A stretch of DNA of 64,000 bases from Choristoneura fumiferana (lineage: Eukaryota > Arthropoda > Insecta > Lepidoptera > Tortricidae), in assembly GCF_025370935.1 (NCBI RefSeq), contig NC_133473.1, positions 12,550,013-12,614,012 of the forward strand, given 5' to 3'. The notes under the pieces are model-generated. The model was not told the DNA's origin. It did not search any database and worked only from the letters and a program-made list of their open reading frames with translations. Shown here in pieces: positions 35,346 to 47,334 of this stretch. The number at the start of each line of letters is the position of its first letter. Position 1 is the first letter of the stretch. A program made the translations under genes and the position numbers.

Positions 35346-36575
35346 TTTGTAGCCGTTGGATGACTTTTTTAGTGCATACAATTTAATATTTAAAGAGAAA
35401 AAAACATGTCTACTCTGCTGGTTTTAATCGGTAAATATGCGAAATGAAAATCTAGTGTTGAGGCGTTTTATATATAGGAACTTTTTGTTATCCTAAAAAC
35501 AAATATAATTTTAGTTATTAGGAACAAGCTTTTAGTTTTAAATAATACTAAGTTCAAGACCAATTCACTTTCACAAACAACAATAGGTTTACTAATTACT
35601 ACTCTAGGCAAACTGTGACAATAAGCTTTTAATAAAACATTGAATTGTATCATGATTATGTATTCGGCAAAATATGCGACACAATGAAGCCAGAAATAAA
35701 ATAATAAACGTAAATTGAAAATTAACCTAATTTTAGAAAAATGCATTATAATATATATCGCATTTTTCAATATATCTTAAAATAAATTTAGTTTATTAAC
35801 ATCCAATAATTATTGGTAGCTGCTAGTGGCTTTTAACTAGGTACATATAATTATTTGTGTAAGATGCCTAACAAATATGTTCGTCTTATATTCGTCCAGT
35901 AAATAACAAACACAATAAGTTACATAATTAGAATTAAAATCCATTTTATTTAAGAAGTTAGTCAAATAAACAGTTTCTTAGTACCTAATATCAAACATTT
36001 TATAAGACTACAAAACGCAAAACTGTATACATTTTCTATTCATGGAGTACCTACGTGTTCTCTTCAAATTTTAATAGAAAAACTTTGTCTAGCTTCATTG
36101 CGGACGAGGCTCGTGTTGCAAAGGAAATAGCGCTGTGCTTTTGGTATTTTCTGTTACTATAATACATCTTCATGATGCTTGCTGTCGAAGGCTCAACACA
36201 ATGGATACATTCGTACTTTATTTTCATCCATGGTGTATTTACTTTATGTCGACATTGTTTGATGTCCTCTATTTAGACTATTAGACATAAGATTTGTAAG
36301 TACAAATTTCGGACAACGTGTTAATTATGATTATTTTTAAATTCAGTACTACACTCTTGGATTATCTCCGCATTGTGTTTAAATGCTAGCGGGTTAAGAG
36401 TGCCGTCTTCTTCAGAGTAGCGCGGGTACGATGAAACCGTTCGCGTTAAATCGGAGTGCATGCGAAAGGCAAGGGTGATGGATGACATTATAAAAAATAA
36501 CCGTGTGTTCATTAATAGTAGTTTATTTTCAGCAATTGATACAAATAACGAGAGATCTTAAAACAAGTTCAATTT
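35346..36575. other. AT-rich noncoding DNA
   Basis: No gene or repeat recognised. A 100-codon minus frame at 35,468-35,770 is low-complexity hydrophobic and unsupported. Confidence 0.45.
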
Positions 36576-36729
36576 TAGACAACCATAATGATGATTTACC
36601 GTTTTAACCATATGGTTGTCTACAATCGAAATTAGTAATAGCAGCAACGAAATATTTTTACGTTAACATATACCTATTTAAATATAATAATCATTTTTAT
36701 AAAATAAAAATATTACGTTGCTGTTATTA
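36576..36729. repeat. Two adjacent hairpins (MITE-like)
   Basis: TAGACAACCAT at 36576-36586 pairs exactly with 36612-36622. A second pair, TAATAGCAGCAACGAAATAT.. at 36636-36658 with 36707-36729, matches at 21 of 23 positions. Together they span 154 bp and may be the remains of one or two nonautonomous DNA transposons. Confidence 0.6.
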
Positions 36730-39700
36730 CAGATAATAAAATTGAAATTTTTTTCTAATGCTGTTCATTCCCAACTGCTTCGGAACGTACTTTATAGGAC
36801 TTATGACATGTATGTACCTAGATGAATAATTAAATACAAACGAGAGCGTGTAAATACGTAATATGCAAAAGGCGTCCGGTTACTTTGCCGGCTCGGAATG
36901 CGCGTCGCGTCCTACGACCAACTTCAAAATCGACTTTCAATAGAAGTTCTCGTCTTTTCCATGTCGACTTTCCATTTTAACTTCAAACTCACTGAGACGT
37001 CTGCAAAAAATATTCATGTTTATCATGATATCATTACTGAAACAACTTCACGTAGAATATTATAAATTGAATTCGAAGTGACAGTTCACGTATACCTGCG
37101 CGAAAACCTAACATTAATCAAAGTTTTTGCATGATTTTCGGAGACTACAATCAGTAGTTAGCAGAATATTAATTACCTTTTGGAGTTGCAGCGACGTAGA
37201 AAAATGTTAGTGACTGAAATATCTACATGTATTATTAATGTGCGGTGTAAAAATTCAATTTTGCGGTATGCGGTGATACACTAAGCTGGATGTGCAAGTA
37301 CCTAAGACTGTGTCCAGTGCCGATTGTTCTAGGTAGCTACATAAAGATAGTGTTAATATAAGAAATGTTGAAGGTTTAGCTTAAGGCGGATATTGCCGTC
37401 TTTATTTTCTATACCTCTGAATAGGAGGAGGCGGCGCAAATAATAGGAGTACAGTTAGCGCACCGGTGAGCGGGTTGATTTGGGAGAACAATATTTTCGT
37501 TTTTACCGGAGAATCTGTTTTGGGACTTCTTCCTGTAAGGTTCCAGTCAGACGGTAAATTCGGCGCCTGTGAGCGGTCGGCCGCGCCGATTCGATTTGCT
37601 CTAACGCGATAGTCACACATTCAGCTCCCGGCGGACCGTGTAAGTGCTCCATTCACTACGTAGACCATTATTAATACATCCCCTCCCCACTCGTCTCCTC
37701 TCAAGGCCCTCATTGTGAGCCGTTGCGAGTTAATCCGCCGTCCAGCAAAGATCGCCGATCGAATGCGACCGACCCAGCTTTGTGAAACGTAATAGGGTCC
37801 TACGGTTAAATGCTGCGTGTAATTTTTGGTTTGCGATTGTAATTATCTATTGAATCGCTTTGCTTCGAGGGAAGAGTTCAATTATCGCGCGACGCTCCGT
37901 CGAACTGATTGATTGGTTTCGGCTCTGCTTGTATCCGTCAATTTGATAGACACACCACACGTCTACGTACCACAGCTAAATTACTGAAGCGCTTTGTGGT
38001 TCAATGGCGATTGTCGTAGGAATTACCTGCGGCTCGGGTTCATTGTGACAGATTGCACAGAAAACGTTCATTGTTTATATGTGTAAGTACACTTGCTAGA
38101 TCATATGCGTAAAAGTCAATGAACGCACGGTGAATACCACAAGTCGGAAACACACCTCAACGATGGTAGAGGGGGAAGAATGGATGAGCCAGGAATCGAT
38201 CGAGGGCGGCATAGCAGGCCGGCCGTCGCGACGGACGAATGGACATCCCAGAGGAGTTGCAGAACAAAGCTCGGCAAAGCAATTTAACCAATTTAATGTC
38301 ATTCTCATCCATTGAAGGCCTACCGCGGGCTCAATTTGAAAATAGACGTTGTTATAAATCCGGCGCGAAAACATCATATTTATAATGCTGACCCGTAACA
38401 AACACAATATCAAGTTACCTCTCAACAGATATTTTCTCTGCCGCATTTATTGTGCTTTTCTTAGAAAATGATTTAAATAGCCGTTAAAATACTCATAACT
38501 GGCCGCTCGACGACATACTAATAATGCAATAAACTGACTATATGGCCTAAAGAAGACTTTTATTGACAAGCTCGAAATGCCTACGGCTATTTAAAGTGGT
38601 ATCTTTAATGTTCATGAAAAAGTCGTTAAGTATTCTTTCGTCGTATTTAAAACTCTTGGCGTCCTAAACGTCTCTACAAGTTTATTTACCAAGTTACTTG
38701 TGAGCCTGTGACCGTTTAGTTTGGTCGGTGTTTTTTGATGCTTACATAAATTAGATTAGGACTCATGCCCTAGACACCTTATCTACCTTCGAGAATATAT
38801 TGTTCGCGAATTTTATGTGCCAAAGATCAAAGATTAATAGGTGCTGTACGTTAGGTACCTGAATGTACAAAAGCCAATATGTTTTAAATAAAACAAGGAA
38901 TATAAATATTTTATAGTAATAATAGTAAAATGGTAATGTAAATATTTTATACATTTCCTCGGCATAATTTGGGAATATACTTACAATCAATTTTTTTCTA
39001 CATTTTTGATAGTCAATATTTTACGCATTATGTTGGCAAATTGAGATTGATTTAATTTTATTATTATTTAGACATAACGGGTTAAACTACTAGGTAATTT
39101 ATAAATACTTAGTACGGATACTAGTATATTAAAATGTATTTTTTGTAAACGTTACCAACTGACGTGCCCGCAAAATGCCTCCTATAGTGCTAAGTTTGGT
39201 TATTATGTATCTCTGCGAAGTATAGTCGAACTATTTATTTTGAATTTGACAAATTACTATTGTTTCATTTTTATTCTTGGTCAGTTTTTATTTAACGCAT
39301 AATTTTAAGAATTTAACAGACTTCTAATATAAAGATACCTACCTAAGATATTGACAGAAGACAATTTCCAAAAATAAAAACTTACAAGCGGTATTTCCTT
39401 AAACCCTTGAAGGCAAGACCACACTGTCTGAGTCAGTATCTGTAAAACCACTTCACTTTTATTAATAGACAAGTGGCTCTTAATTATGGCCTACATCAAG
39501 CGGAGCTATTGATTTTAGTAAACTTTGTAATTTAAACAATTAAAGACGTAAACAAAATAAAACTTTAATGAAGCAAAGTATTATCTAACAAAAGATATTC
39601 CTGAATAAAATAGACAAACTTATCTGCATTTGATGGAAATTGGGATTACAAGTTTAACGTCAATGTAGTTAAACGTACACCGCCGCAGATTCGTATCTAA

Positions 39701-41530
39701 ATAGCACGGCAAAACATCTTAATCCTAGAAAGTTATTTATAGTTTCATTATTCACATTGACCAATCTTAAGGCCGGCACGAGAAAAGGGTTCTTTGATCT
39801 TTACCCTCAGACATGAAAATGTACCCCTTGTGGCATTTTTAAAATGCTTAACATCCAGACCCTAAGATGTTGAACCTAAATAATAAATCGTGCAGCGTCT
39901 GATGTATTTGAGCTTACATTTATTTCATTTTATAATTCAAATAACAGATTTCATGTGAATGCTACACCGTCGGAATGCTGACACAAGTCGGTGCAGCGTT
40001 TCTTTAAAATACGTCAATTAGCAGACGGGTGTAAACCACAGGCATTTGACGAATCGACACCGTGCGGGGGTAGGCCGCCATCTTGGATCGGGGGTCAAAT
40101 TAAATTGACATATGGTTTGTGCAGACATATTGTGTAGCGCGCATATTATGCTGTCGCCCCTAATTATACAGGTCCGCTGATATGCGGAGATTAGAGGCGG
40201 GAGGTGGGTAATTAGCGTAATGTGCGTCGCAGTCGCAGATTTAAATTGCCCCGATTCCACAAGTTATTCCATTCTATAAATCACGCCACCCTATTCCTGT
40301 TACTAAATTGTCTGGTGTGCCGACATTCGTCACTGCTATTTAAAATACCATAACAATGGCCGGCGTCAGTTTACAACTAATGAATTGCTGTAACTTTTCT
40401 TCCTACGGCGGAGAAACGGGACGAAGTGCCACATTTATCTAAATTTAAACTTACGATAATGTGCGAGTGGAAACAGAACTTCTGTTATTAAAATGTAAAC
40501 GTCCTGAAGATAGAGCACCGAACGTAACAAAAGAATTCTGTAGTGGTACTTTTCTCTGGCGCCAGCTGTGTAAGTCCTATCAAATCCAGATAGTGTCTGC
40601 AGAACAGCGTCGGGTAATATCGTCGCGGAACTGCTAGAAGGAAAGGAAATCTCTTGAAAGCGTTGTCGTTAAATTATCGCATCTCATCGAAAGCCGGCCA
40701 GACGCAGCGTCAGCGGACCAGCGTTTAGCATATCGCCGGAGCCGCTCGCCGCGGCGTAATATAGGCGTTAGCCGGGGGCGTCGTGTTAAAGCCATTATCG
40801 AACCCTAATACTATTTTAAAAAATGGCAATCCTAAAACTGAACGCCTCGCAAGAAAGCTGTTCGCGAACAGACGCTTAATAGGATTGGATGAAGATGGCG
40901 GAGTAATAAAGCGTGTTCGGTAATGTATTTATAGAAGATGTGCCGGCATCGCCTCGCTCGCTGCACGGATCGCCTTCAATTTACAATTTGAGATTACGAT
41001 TAGCTCCTCGATCGGGCTGACTTTGTATTAAAGTTGTCGCTAGGTTAACCAGCGTCGCGGACGGCGCTCCGCTCGGCAACACTCCCGCCGCACGTTTCGA
41101 GTTCGACACCAATATTGCCCTTTAACCAAAATTGGATTCAAAATTCTAATTAATTTATAAGTCTAACTTCTTACATTTTTGAATAAGGAAAACGTAGAAG
41201 TTAGTCCGGTAAAGCTTTCCGTAGGTATGTAAGTAGGTACTCTTTCACTAAGTAAAGAATCATAAAACGATTCGCCAATTAAAATAAGAATAGGATCGTG
41301 CCTTCTCAGAAAATCTTACGTCCAACTTCTTTCATTATTCACCTAAATGGTGTAATACATTGCTATAATTTAATTACAAACGAATTGTCGTACAATGCCG
41401 TTCAAGGAACTTTGATGACACAAACAAGACTTTGGCAACTGAAATGATATTTAAATAGAAATATAGCAAAGTGAAGTGACATATGATACCTATGAATATT
41501 ATAAAATACCTTTTGAATTAAAAATTATAT
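36730..41530. other. Noncoding DNA, with GC-richer unique blocks
   Basis: A 4.8-kb interval without recognised genes or repeats. The 116-codon minus frame (38,096-38,446) overlaps a + strand frame of 61 codons, and neither has family features. The blocks 37,540-37,780 and 40,600-41,110 are GC- and CpG-richer than their surroundings and repeat-free. They could be enhancers or promoters, but no motif proves it. Confidence 0.45.
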
Positions 41531-41741
41531 TAAACTAGCTTTTTCCCGCGGCTTCGCCCGCGTGGAATTCGGTTATCGCGCGCTGTTCCCTCGGGAACTG
41601 TGCATTTTTCCGGGATAAAAAGTAGCCTACGATGTCACTCTCTGGCCCATAAACTATCTCTATGCCAAAAATCACGTCGATCCGTCGCTCCTTTTCGACG
41701 TGAAAACACACACTTTCACATTTATAATATTAGTATGGATT
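41531..41741 (+). mobile_element. Dispersed lepidopteran repeat ending TATAATATTAGTAT
   Basis: Begins TAAACTAGCTTTTTCCCGCG, continues GGCTTCGCCCGCGTGGAATT and GGGATAAAAAGTAGCCTACG, and ends CACATTTATAATATTAGTAT. I recognise this layout as one of the most abundant interspersed repeats in moth and butterfly genomes. It has no coding capacity. Its class is uncertain; a Helitron-like or other nonautonomous origin is possible. Confidence 0.75.
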
Positions 41742-43892
41742 ATACATTTCCTAGGACTGTTACTTGGGAGATGTGATTCCTACTCCGGCTATTAAATATT
41801 TTTCCTTCGCATATTTAAACCTATAGGAGACATCATGAACACGATTTAACAACGCCAGTTTGATAGTTCCATACACTTTGACATTACTTACTAAACTACA
41901 CTTAAAGCTACTACATCGTATACGGTCATGTGATCTGTCCTTAAATGCCAGCATGGAGCAAAACCCAAGAAGCCTATTAATAAATGACTCGTGTTATGGT
42001 AGCAGTAAATCTTACGAATCAACATTAACATTGTCGGCATCGGCAAAGCATTCGGCGCCCATCGCGACTCGAAACTATCCATAACACGAAAAGTACTAAA
42101 TAGTAGTAGGTACATTAGATTTACGGATCAGCTAGTATCATTACTTTGATACCAAAATAAACGAATGTAGATAATGGACGACGGGATCAATACAAAGTAA
42201 TCGCAAGCGGATCCAATAAGCCTGGCCAAAACAGCGGGGGGTCGGAACTCGTAGCGAGAGGACGACCGATCCGAACATGGGAAAACAATATGGCGGCATG
42301 CAAATAGCTCGGCCATTATCGCACCTGGGCAGTGCCGTGCACAGCCGCCCTGACGAGTAAACAAGATTACGGGAATTGAATGGCTAATTAAGGGAAAAGA
42401 AGCGGCCCAGCGAGCCCGCTGACTTATCGCACCTCGTCTCTGCCATATTTCACGACGCTTACCTCGCCTTTATTGTTCGGCCGCCTCTTGTTTAGCTAAA
42501 GAGGCTTGTTGGCTTATCTCTTGGAGTCTAGGTAGTCTGCATTAAGTGCCGTCACAGCCAGCTGAGATTTACTAGCGCTGCTGCAAAGATCCCCGCTGCT
42601 AAATAATTATAGAACCGGACTTGCTTACGACCGAACACAGACGCTCCTAGAATGTTATCAGTTACAGCAGACTCATTTCTGCTACGGTACAATTTGTAGA
42701 CAATTATTGTCCTTTTCGCATTTTGTGTAGGTCACAGACTTGAAGCGTTTTACCTTGCAACTTGTTTTAACTTGGAGCTTGTAACTGAAATCACGTAGGA
42801 CGCTGGAAAACCCTCGGTGTGAAAGTCAATCTCAAACAAAACCGATTTTTTATGATCACGTGCATTGTCAAAAGTGCAACCTACCAAAAGGAGTGGATAC
42901 CAGTCAACCCGTAATTGTTAATACATTCAATTTGACAAAAAAACAACTTAAACCTTATACAAACTAAGGCTTAACCATCTAAACTATAAAACTGATATAT
43001 AACTATTGTTAATTGAAGAATAATCTTTAGTAACTTAATAAAAGATAGGCTTACATTAACAAGCCCGTCCCAAAATTGATGGATTAGTGAAAGAGCTATT
43101 AATCAGCCCGAAGCATAAAAATTTGGTTGATTGTGTGGCCATGAGGGCATTTAATGCGCCACACTCGCTGACAACCGAGTTACGCCGGATAACTGAAGCA
43201 TAAACTGCCCATTGATAGCGTAGACCGACCTACATCACACAAGACGGCACTTAATCATTACTCAATTAATTAATTAGTGACATTTATTAGATAATAAAGT
43301 GAATATATTTACGAGTTGGCTTAAATTTTATGTTATCTGTTTAATTATGGCCGACAGTGGCAGTGCTGCGGGATATCGCCTGCCAGGCTTCAACTTCATG
43401 AACCAATTATTTTATGATTTCACTTTCTGACGTTAATTCAACGCCTACGGGCGTGTGATTCAATAGAGTATATTCTCTACTCGATTACGTATGTATCAAA
43501 CTGGCTTAAATGAATAGCGATATCACTAACAACAGGTGACAATTGATACAAGTGTCAATTTCGGAAGTCCTTGGCATGAAGGCTAAATCATACAAGCCCT
43601 CAAAAGCTTAAAAGAAAGCGCTTGAAACAAACGTTTGAAGTGAAAATTTACATAAACGGTTGTTCACCCGCTCCATTCACAAAGTTCACAAAGCAGGCAA
43701 AGAAAATGCATAAATATAAAAGGGACGAAATCTAAGCGCCAAGTTAAAAGTCAAAAACCATTTACGCATAGAAACCGCTTTTGTTAAGATTTAATGGTTT
43801 CTCTATCCATCCTGCCTACGATATTGAAAGGTAAGGAAGACCCGTCGAATGAACTACCTACATTAATTTATCTGGCTTCTCCAGCACCGTTG
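41742..43892. other. Noncoding DNA, with GC-balanced unique blocks
   Basis: Two overlapping opposite-strand frames (41,760-42,115) show no protein family. The block 42,180-42,560 is GC-balanced, repeat-free and contains homeodomain-core-like CTAATTAAG and a TTATTGTT word. It may be regulatory. Confidence 0.4.
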
Positions 43893-44105
43893 ACAATCAT
43901 CATCATCGTCATCAGCCGAAAGAACTAAGGCCTATCCCTTAGAACGCCACAATGAACGACAACTCGCTACTTGCATCCACTGGTTTCCCGCAACTCTCAC
44001 GATGTCGGCAGTCCACCTGGTGGGAGGCCTGTCAATGCTTCGTCTTCCGGTTCGTGATCGCCACTCGAGGACGTTTCTCCCCCAACGGTTATCTGTTGCC
44101 AATAC
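43893..44105 (+). mobile_element. Dispersed repeat (CATCATC..CCACAATGAACGACAACTCG)
   Basis: Starts with a CATCATCATCGTCATCAGCC run, then GGCCTATCCCTTAGAACGCC, ACAATGAACGACAACTCGCT, CACCTGGTGGGAGGCCTGTC and CGTCTTCCGGTTCGTGATCG. I recognise it as a widespread lepidopteran repeat. The 65-codon + frame across it is not a host gene. Confidence 0.7.
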
Positions 44106-46300
44106 ATCCCGCCAAATCTATGGAGCTATTTCATTTTTTCCATCTCTAAATTTACATGGATAAGCAAACCGCCTGCAATGTGACATAACTCACTGATTCT
44201 CTTGTAATTACAATTTAAAAAGCAACTACCTCTCTCATCTTGTCTGAACGATCATGTTTGTGTGTCTATGAAATATTGCATTAGCCTTTATGAACGATCA
44301 AAACTATTAACGAACGGCTATTAAACTCAGCAAGTCCTATCCCGACATATCATATCGGAGTTGTTCAAGAGTTCAATTTCATGTTTGATAATGATTTAGA
44401 GTCCGGCCGCCGGACGTGAAACGTAATTTAATTACCTACGCTAAGCTATCCCGGGCCCACACAGAACCTGGTTAACGAGAGGTTAATGCATTACATTGAT
44501 TATTACTTACTTTTTGTGTGACATAATCGACGTTTTAGATGTTATCGTAAGAAATTTGGCTACACTTATGTACTTTTTTTGCCGTTTTTGTTTATTTTCT
44601 TCATCTCGACATAGCAGTATTAATTATTAGATTGGGAAGTTCATTTCGATCCCGAGATTATACGAAATTCTCATGGGAATACCTGAAAATTGTGTAATGG
44701 TCTTTTTCCCGTGTTATGTATAGTTGTTGAGATTTCGGGATTTGACATACTTAAATCCCGCTGCCGTGGATATATTGGGTTAAATAGAACTTTGCGCACT
44801 ATTTCAGACTACCTACATATCAAATTTTTAGCGTGACAAATATCTACGCACAAAAACATAGTTACAAACTCTCCCATTTATAATTACTATAGCGGCATAT
44901 AACGCGTGTAGGATATGTTTCTATTTAAATGTAAAAAATAACCAAAGAAATGCTGTCAGAAAAATAAACAGGAATATTCTTCTCTCATTAGGACGAAGTA
45001 GGTATAACGAAATTACACTAGTTATTTTTAAATTACGCGTGCAACACTTGCCACTATCCTATACTTAACCACTGTGCACATTTCTAGGATTCAGAAAGAG
45101 ACAGCCACTCACAATAAGTATTGGTTCAACGTAGAAAAGTATAGTGGTGAAACACAATTATACGAACAGACAAGAAACACCCTCTAATTAAATTTATCAA
45201 ATGATCACGACGTTCATGTAATTTTAATCATTCGCGGCGTCAAAATCTCTCATTAATTTGTGTGAACTTAAAAGCTTTTAGTGACCCGCGATCCCGAAAA
45301 GCCAAACACTTTGTCTAGAGGAAGCCAGAAAGTTCCATAATTTCTTTGCCGAGATAAGAGGCGAAAGTTCAGCAGGAGCAGAGATTTATGACATCACCGT
45401 CGCTCCTTTCACTAAATAATAAAAGGTCCGCTGTAAAACGCGGTAGAGGCATAAAAGTTTTACGTCCATACAACCCGTTTGTGTACGTAAACGGAGCATG
45501 TAGGGCGTCGCCTGCTAGGACGCCAAATCTCCATAAAGAGTAATCAGAGTCGACACAATAGTCAGTTGGCTCATAAATCGTGCGCCTACGCTTATTTCGT
45601 AGCCGGGCCCACGGCGCGTAATGCGAGCCTTGTTAAATTTTCACTCCTAAGTGCAATTTTCCCACAAATCTTTAATTTATATTTATACTTATATCTTTAA
45701 ATAGACTTGAAAAAACTTACTTTTAAAAGAGTTATTTTTCCAAACTTTAACCCAGCTTTGAATAAAAACGAAACTAAACTATGAATAAAAACGCTACTTT
45801 CTTTGTACAAACTTTTTAAGCACAAACACTTTCTAAACAAAAACTGGATTACAATGTAAGCCTGTTCAAAGTTTAACAAAGTACATCAGCAAAATATCAG
45901 TTTACATAAAGCGAAGCAATTTATAGAATTCTTTGTACGTTGCTTTATTTTGATTCAATCTATTTAAGCTTGGATTAGATTTTTTTATTTACAGTCTCTG
46001 CTACTGAATATTTGAGATGACTTATCTCTCGGATTTCAATTGTTAGTTATTTGTAAGGGACACGGGATGAAACGTTCCGAAAGACATAGTTTGCATTCTA
46101 TCTTAAGATATCGATCTATAGATTAGTTGTAAAACTTGCTACAAAGATTTGTAATGTTATCTGTTTATTCTGAAAAGGAACCTTGGCATTATTTTAATCC
46201 ATTTTTTTTGCATAAAATTGATTTTAAATTTCCATTTGTAATTTTGTAATATACCTTATGCTTCCGTTTTGAACAAAAGGATATATTTTATATAAGGTAT
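44106..46300. other. Noncoding DNA without recognised genes
   Basis: Moderate GC in 45,200-45,640, AT-rich elsewhere. Words near 44,640-44,760 (ATCCCGAGATTATACG and GATTTCGGGATTTGACATAC) hint at an old dispersed repeat, but its ends cannot be set. Confidence 0.45.
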
Positions 46301-46818
46301 TATTAGGGTTGTAACGGAGCAGTTCTTAGCGGAGGCGGAGGCGGATGCGGAGGCGACGAGTTTCGCCTCCGCGGATGTGGAGGTTAACAGGCAGATGCGG
46401 AGGTGAAAGTGGATGTGGACAAAATAGTAGTTTATGCTTTAATCAACTCGAAAAATTCAAAAATTTCTAAAAAAACTGCCAAAGCTCACTTGTTTTCGGC
46501 GTCATCGTGCATGTGACTTAAATAAACAATAACTTTGTACAAAATCACTTTAAAAAATCGCAGTTATATCAAACATATACATTACAATTTCGTACGTCCA
46601 AGCAACGAGACAGGTTGATTCCTGTCGTGCTATTTGACATACGCCCGCCCCCACCCCGAACGCGTTCCCGCTGCGCGCCGAGATAATGAAATGAGAAATA
46701 AACCTCCGTTATAACTCCGCAAAAAAAATTGCGGAGGCGGAAGCGGAGGCGAAGATACGATTTCTTGCGGAACTTCCGCAGTAACGGAGGTGAAGGCGAA
46801 GTTCCGTTGCAACCCTAT
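46301..46818. mobile_element. hAT-like MITE with GGAGGC hexamer arrays
   Basis: The left end TATTAGGGTTGTAACGGAGC and the right end, reverse complemented as TATAGGGTTGCAACGGAACT, are terminal inverted repeats. TATAAGGTAT occurs at both borders (46291-46300 and 46816-46825), consistent with a target duplication of about 8 bp that overlaps the TIR bases. Sub-terminally GGAGGCGGAGGCGGATGCGG at 46,334 onward and inverted-compatible GCGGAGGCGGAAGCGGAGGC at 46,732 onward give purine-rich, G-quadruplex-prone arms. No transposase frame is present. Confidence 0.75.
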
Positions 46819-46988
46819 AAGGTATCATTTTCAGTTCAGTTTAGTTTCATATCGTGAGGGGGTGAATTTAGAAAAAAACCTTTTTAATGGATGTCTACCT
46901 CATTATAACGCAATCCATTCAACGATTTGAACTGTGTGTTGATAGAACATCAGTCAATCAGTAACGGTTGCCTTTATATGCTATAATA

Positions 46989-47334
46989 AAGTAGTACCTG
47001 GGCGACCGAGCTCCGCTCGGGCTGAAACTCGGTAACCAGCGCTTTCCCAGAGATAAAACCAAGCTAGTTCGATTTTACATCCCCGAAAACCCCTACATAT
47101 CAAATATCATCGAAATCGTTGGAGTCATTTCCGAGATCCCTGAAATATATATTGAGCTGTGTACTTAGATATACTTTACATATAGTATACCTAGCTATAG
47201 GACACATTGCATGTGTCATTAGATTAAGGTTCAGTACTAATACAACCGCTGATCAGTGAACACACTTGTTTCATTTACGCTCCACATCATCCCACAATAT
47301 ATATACAAGAATTGCTCGTTTAAAGGTATTAGAT
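46989..47334 (+). mobile_element. Dispersed repeat split by about 140-bp insertion
   Basis: The left part runs GTAGTACCTGGGCGACCGAG, CTCCGCTCGGGCTGAAACTC, CCCCGAAAACCCCTACATAT, ATCATCGAAATCGTTGGAGT and TTTCCGAGATCCCTGAAATA. The characteristic end, ATACAAGAATTGCTCGTTTA then AAGGTATTAGA, is at 47,303-47,334. In other copies these parts normally join through a short AT repeat, so 47,150-47,300 is probably inserted DNA. Confidence 0.65.

Noticed and set aside
38096..38446. 116-codon minus-strand ORF overlapping a plus-strand frame
   Set aside because: Open on both strands without recognisable protein features; mixed-composition noncoding DNA is sufficient explanation.
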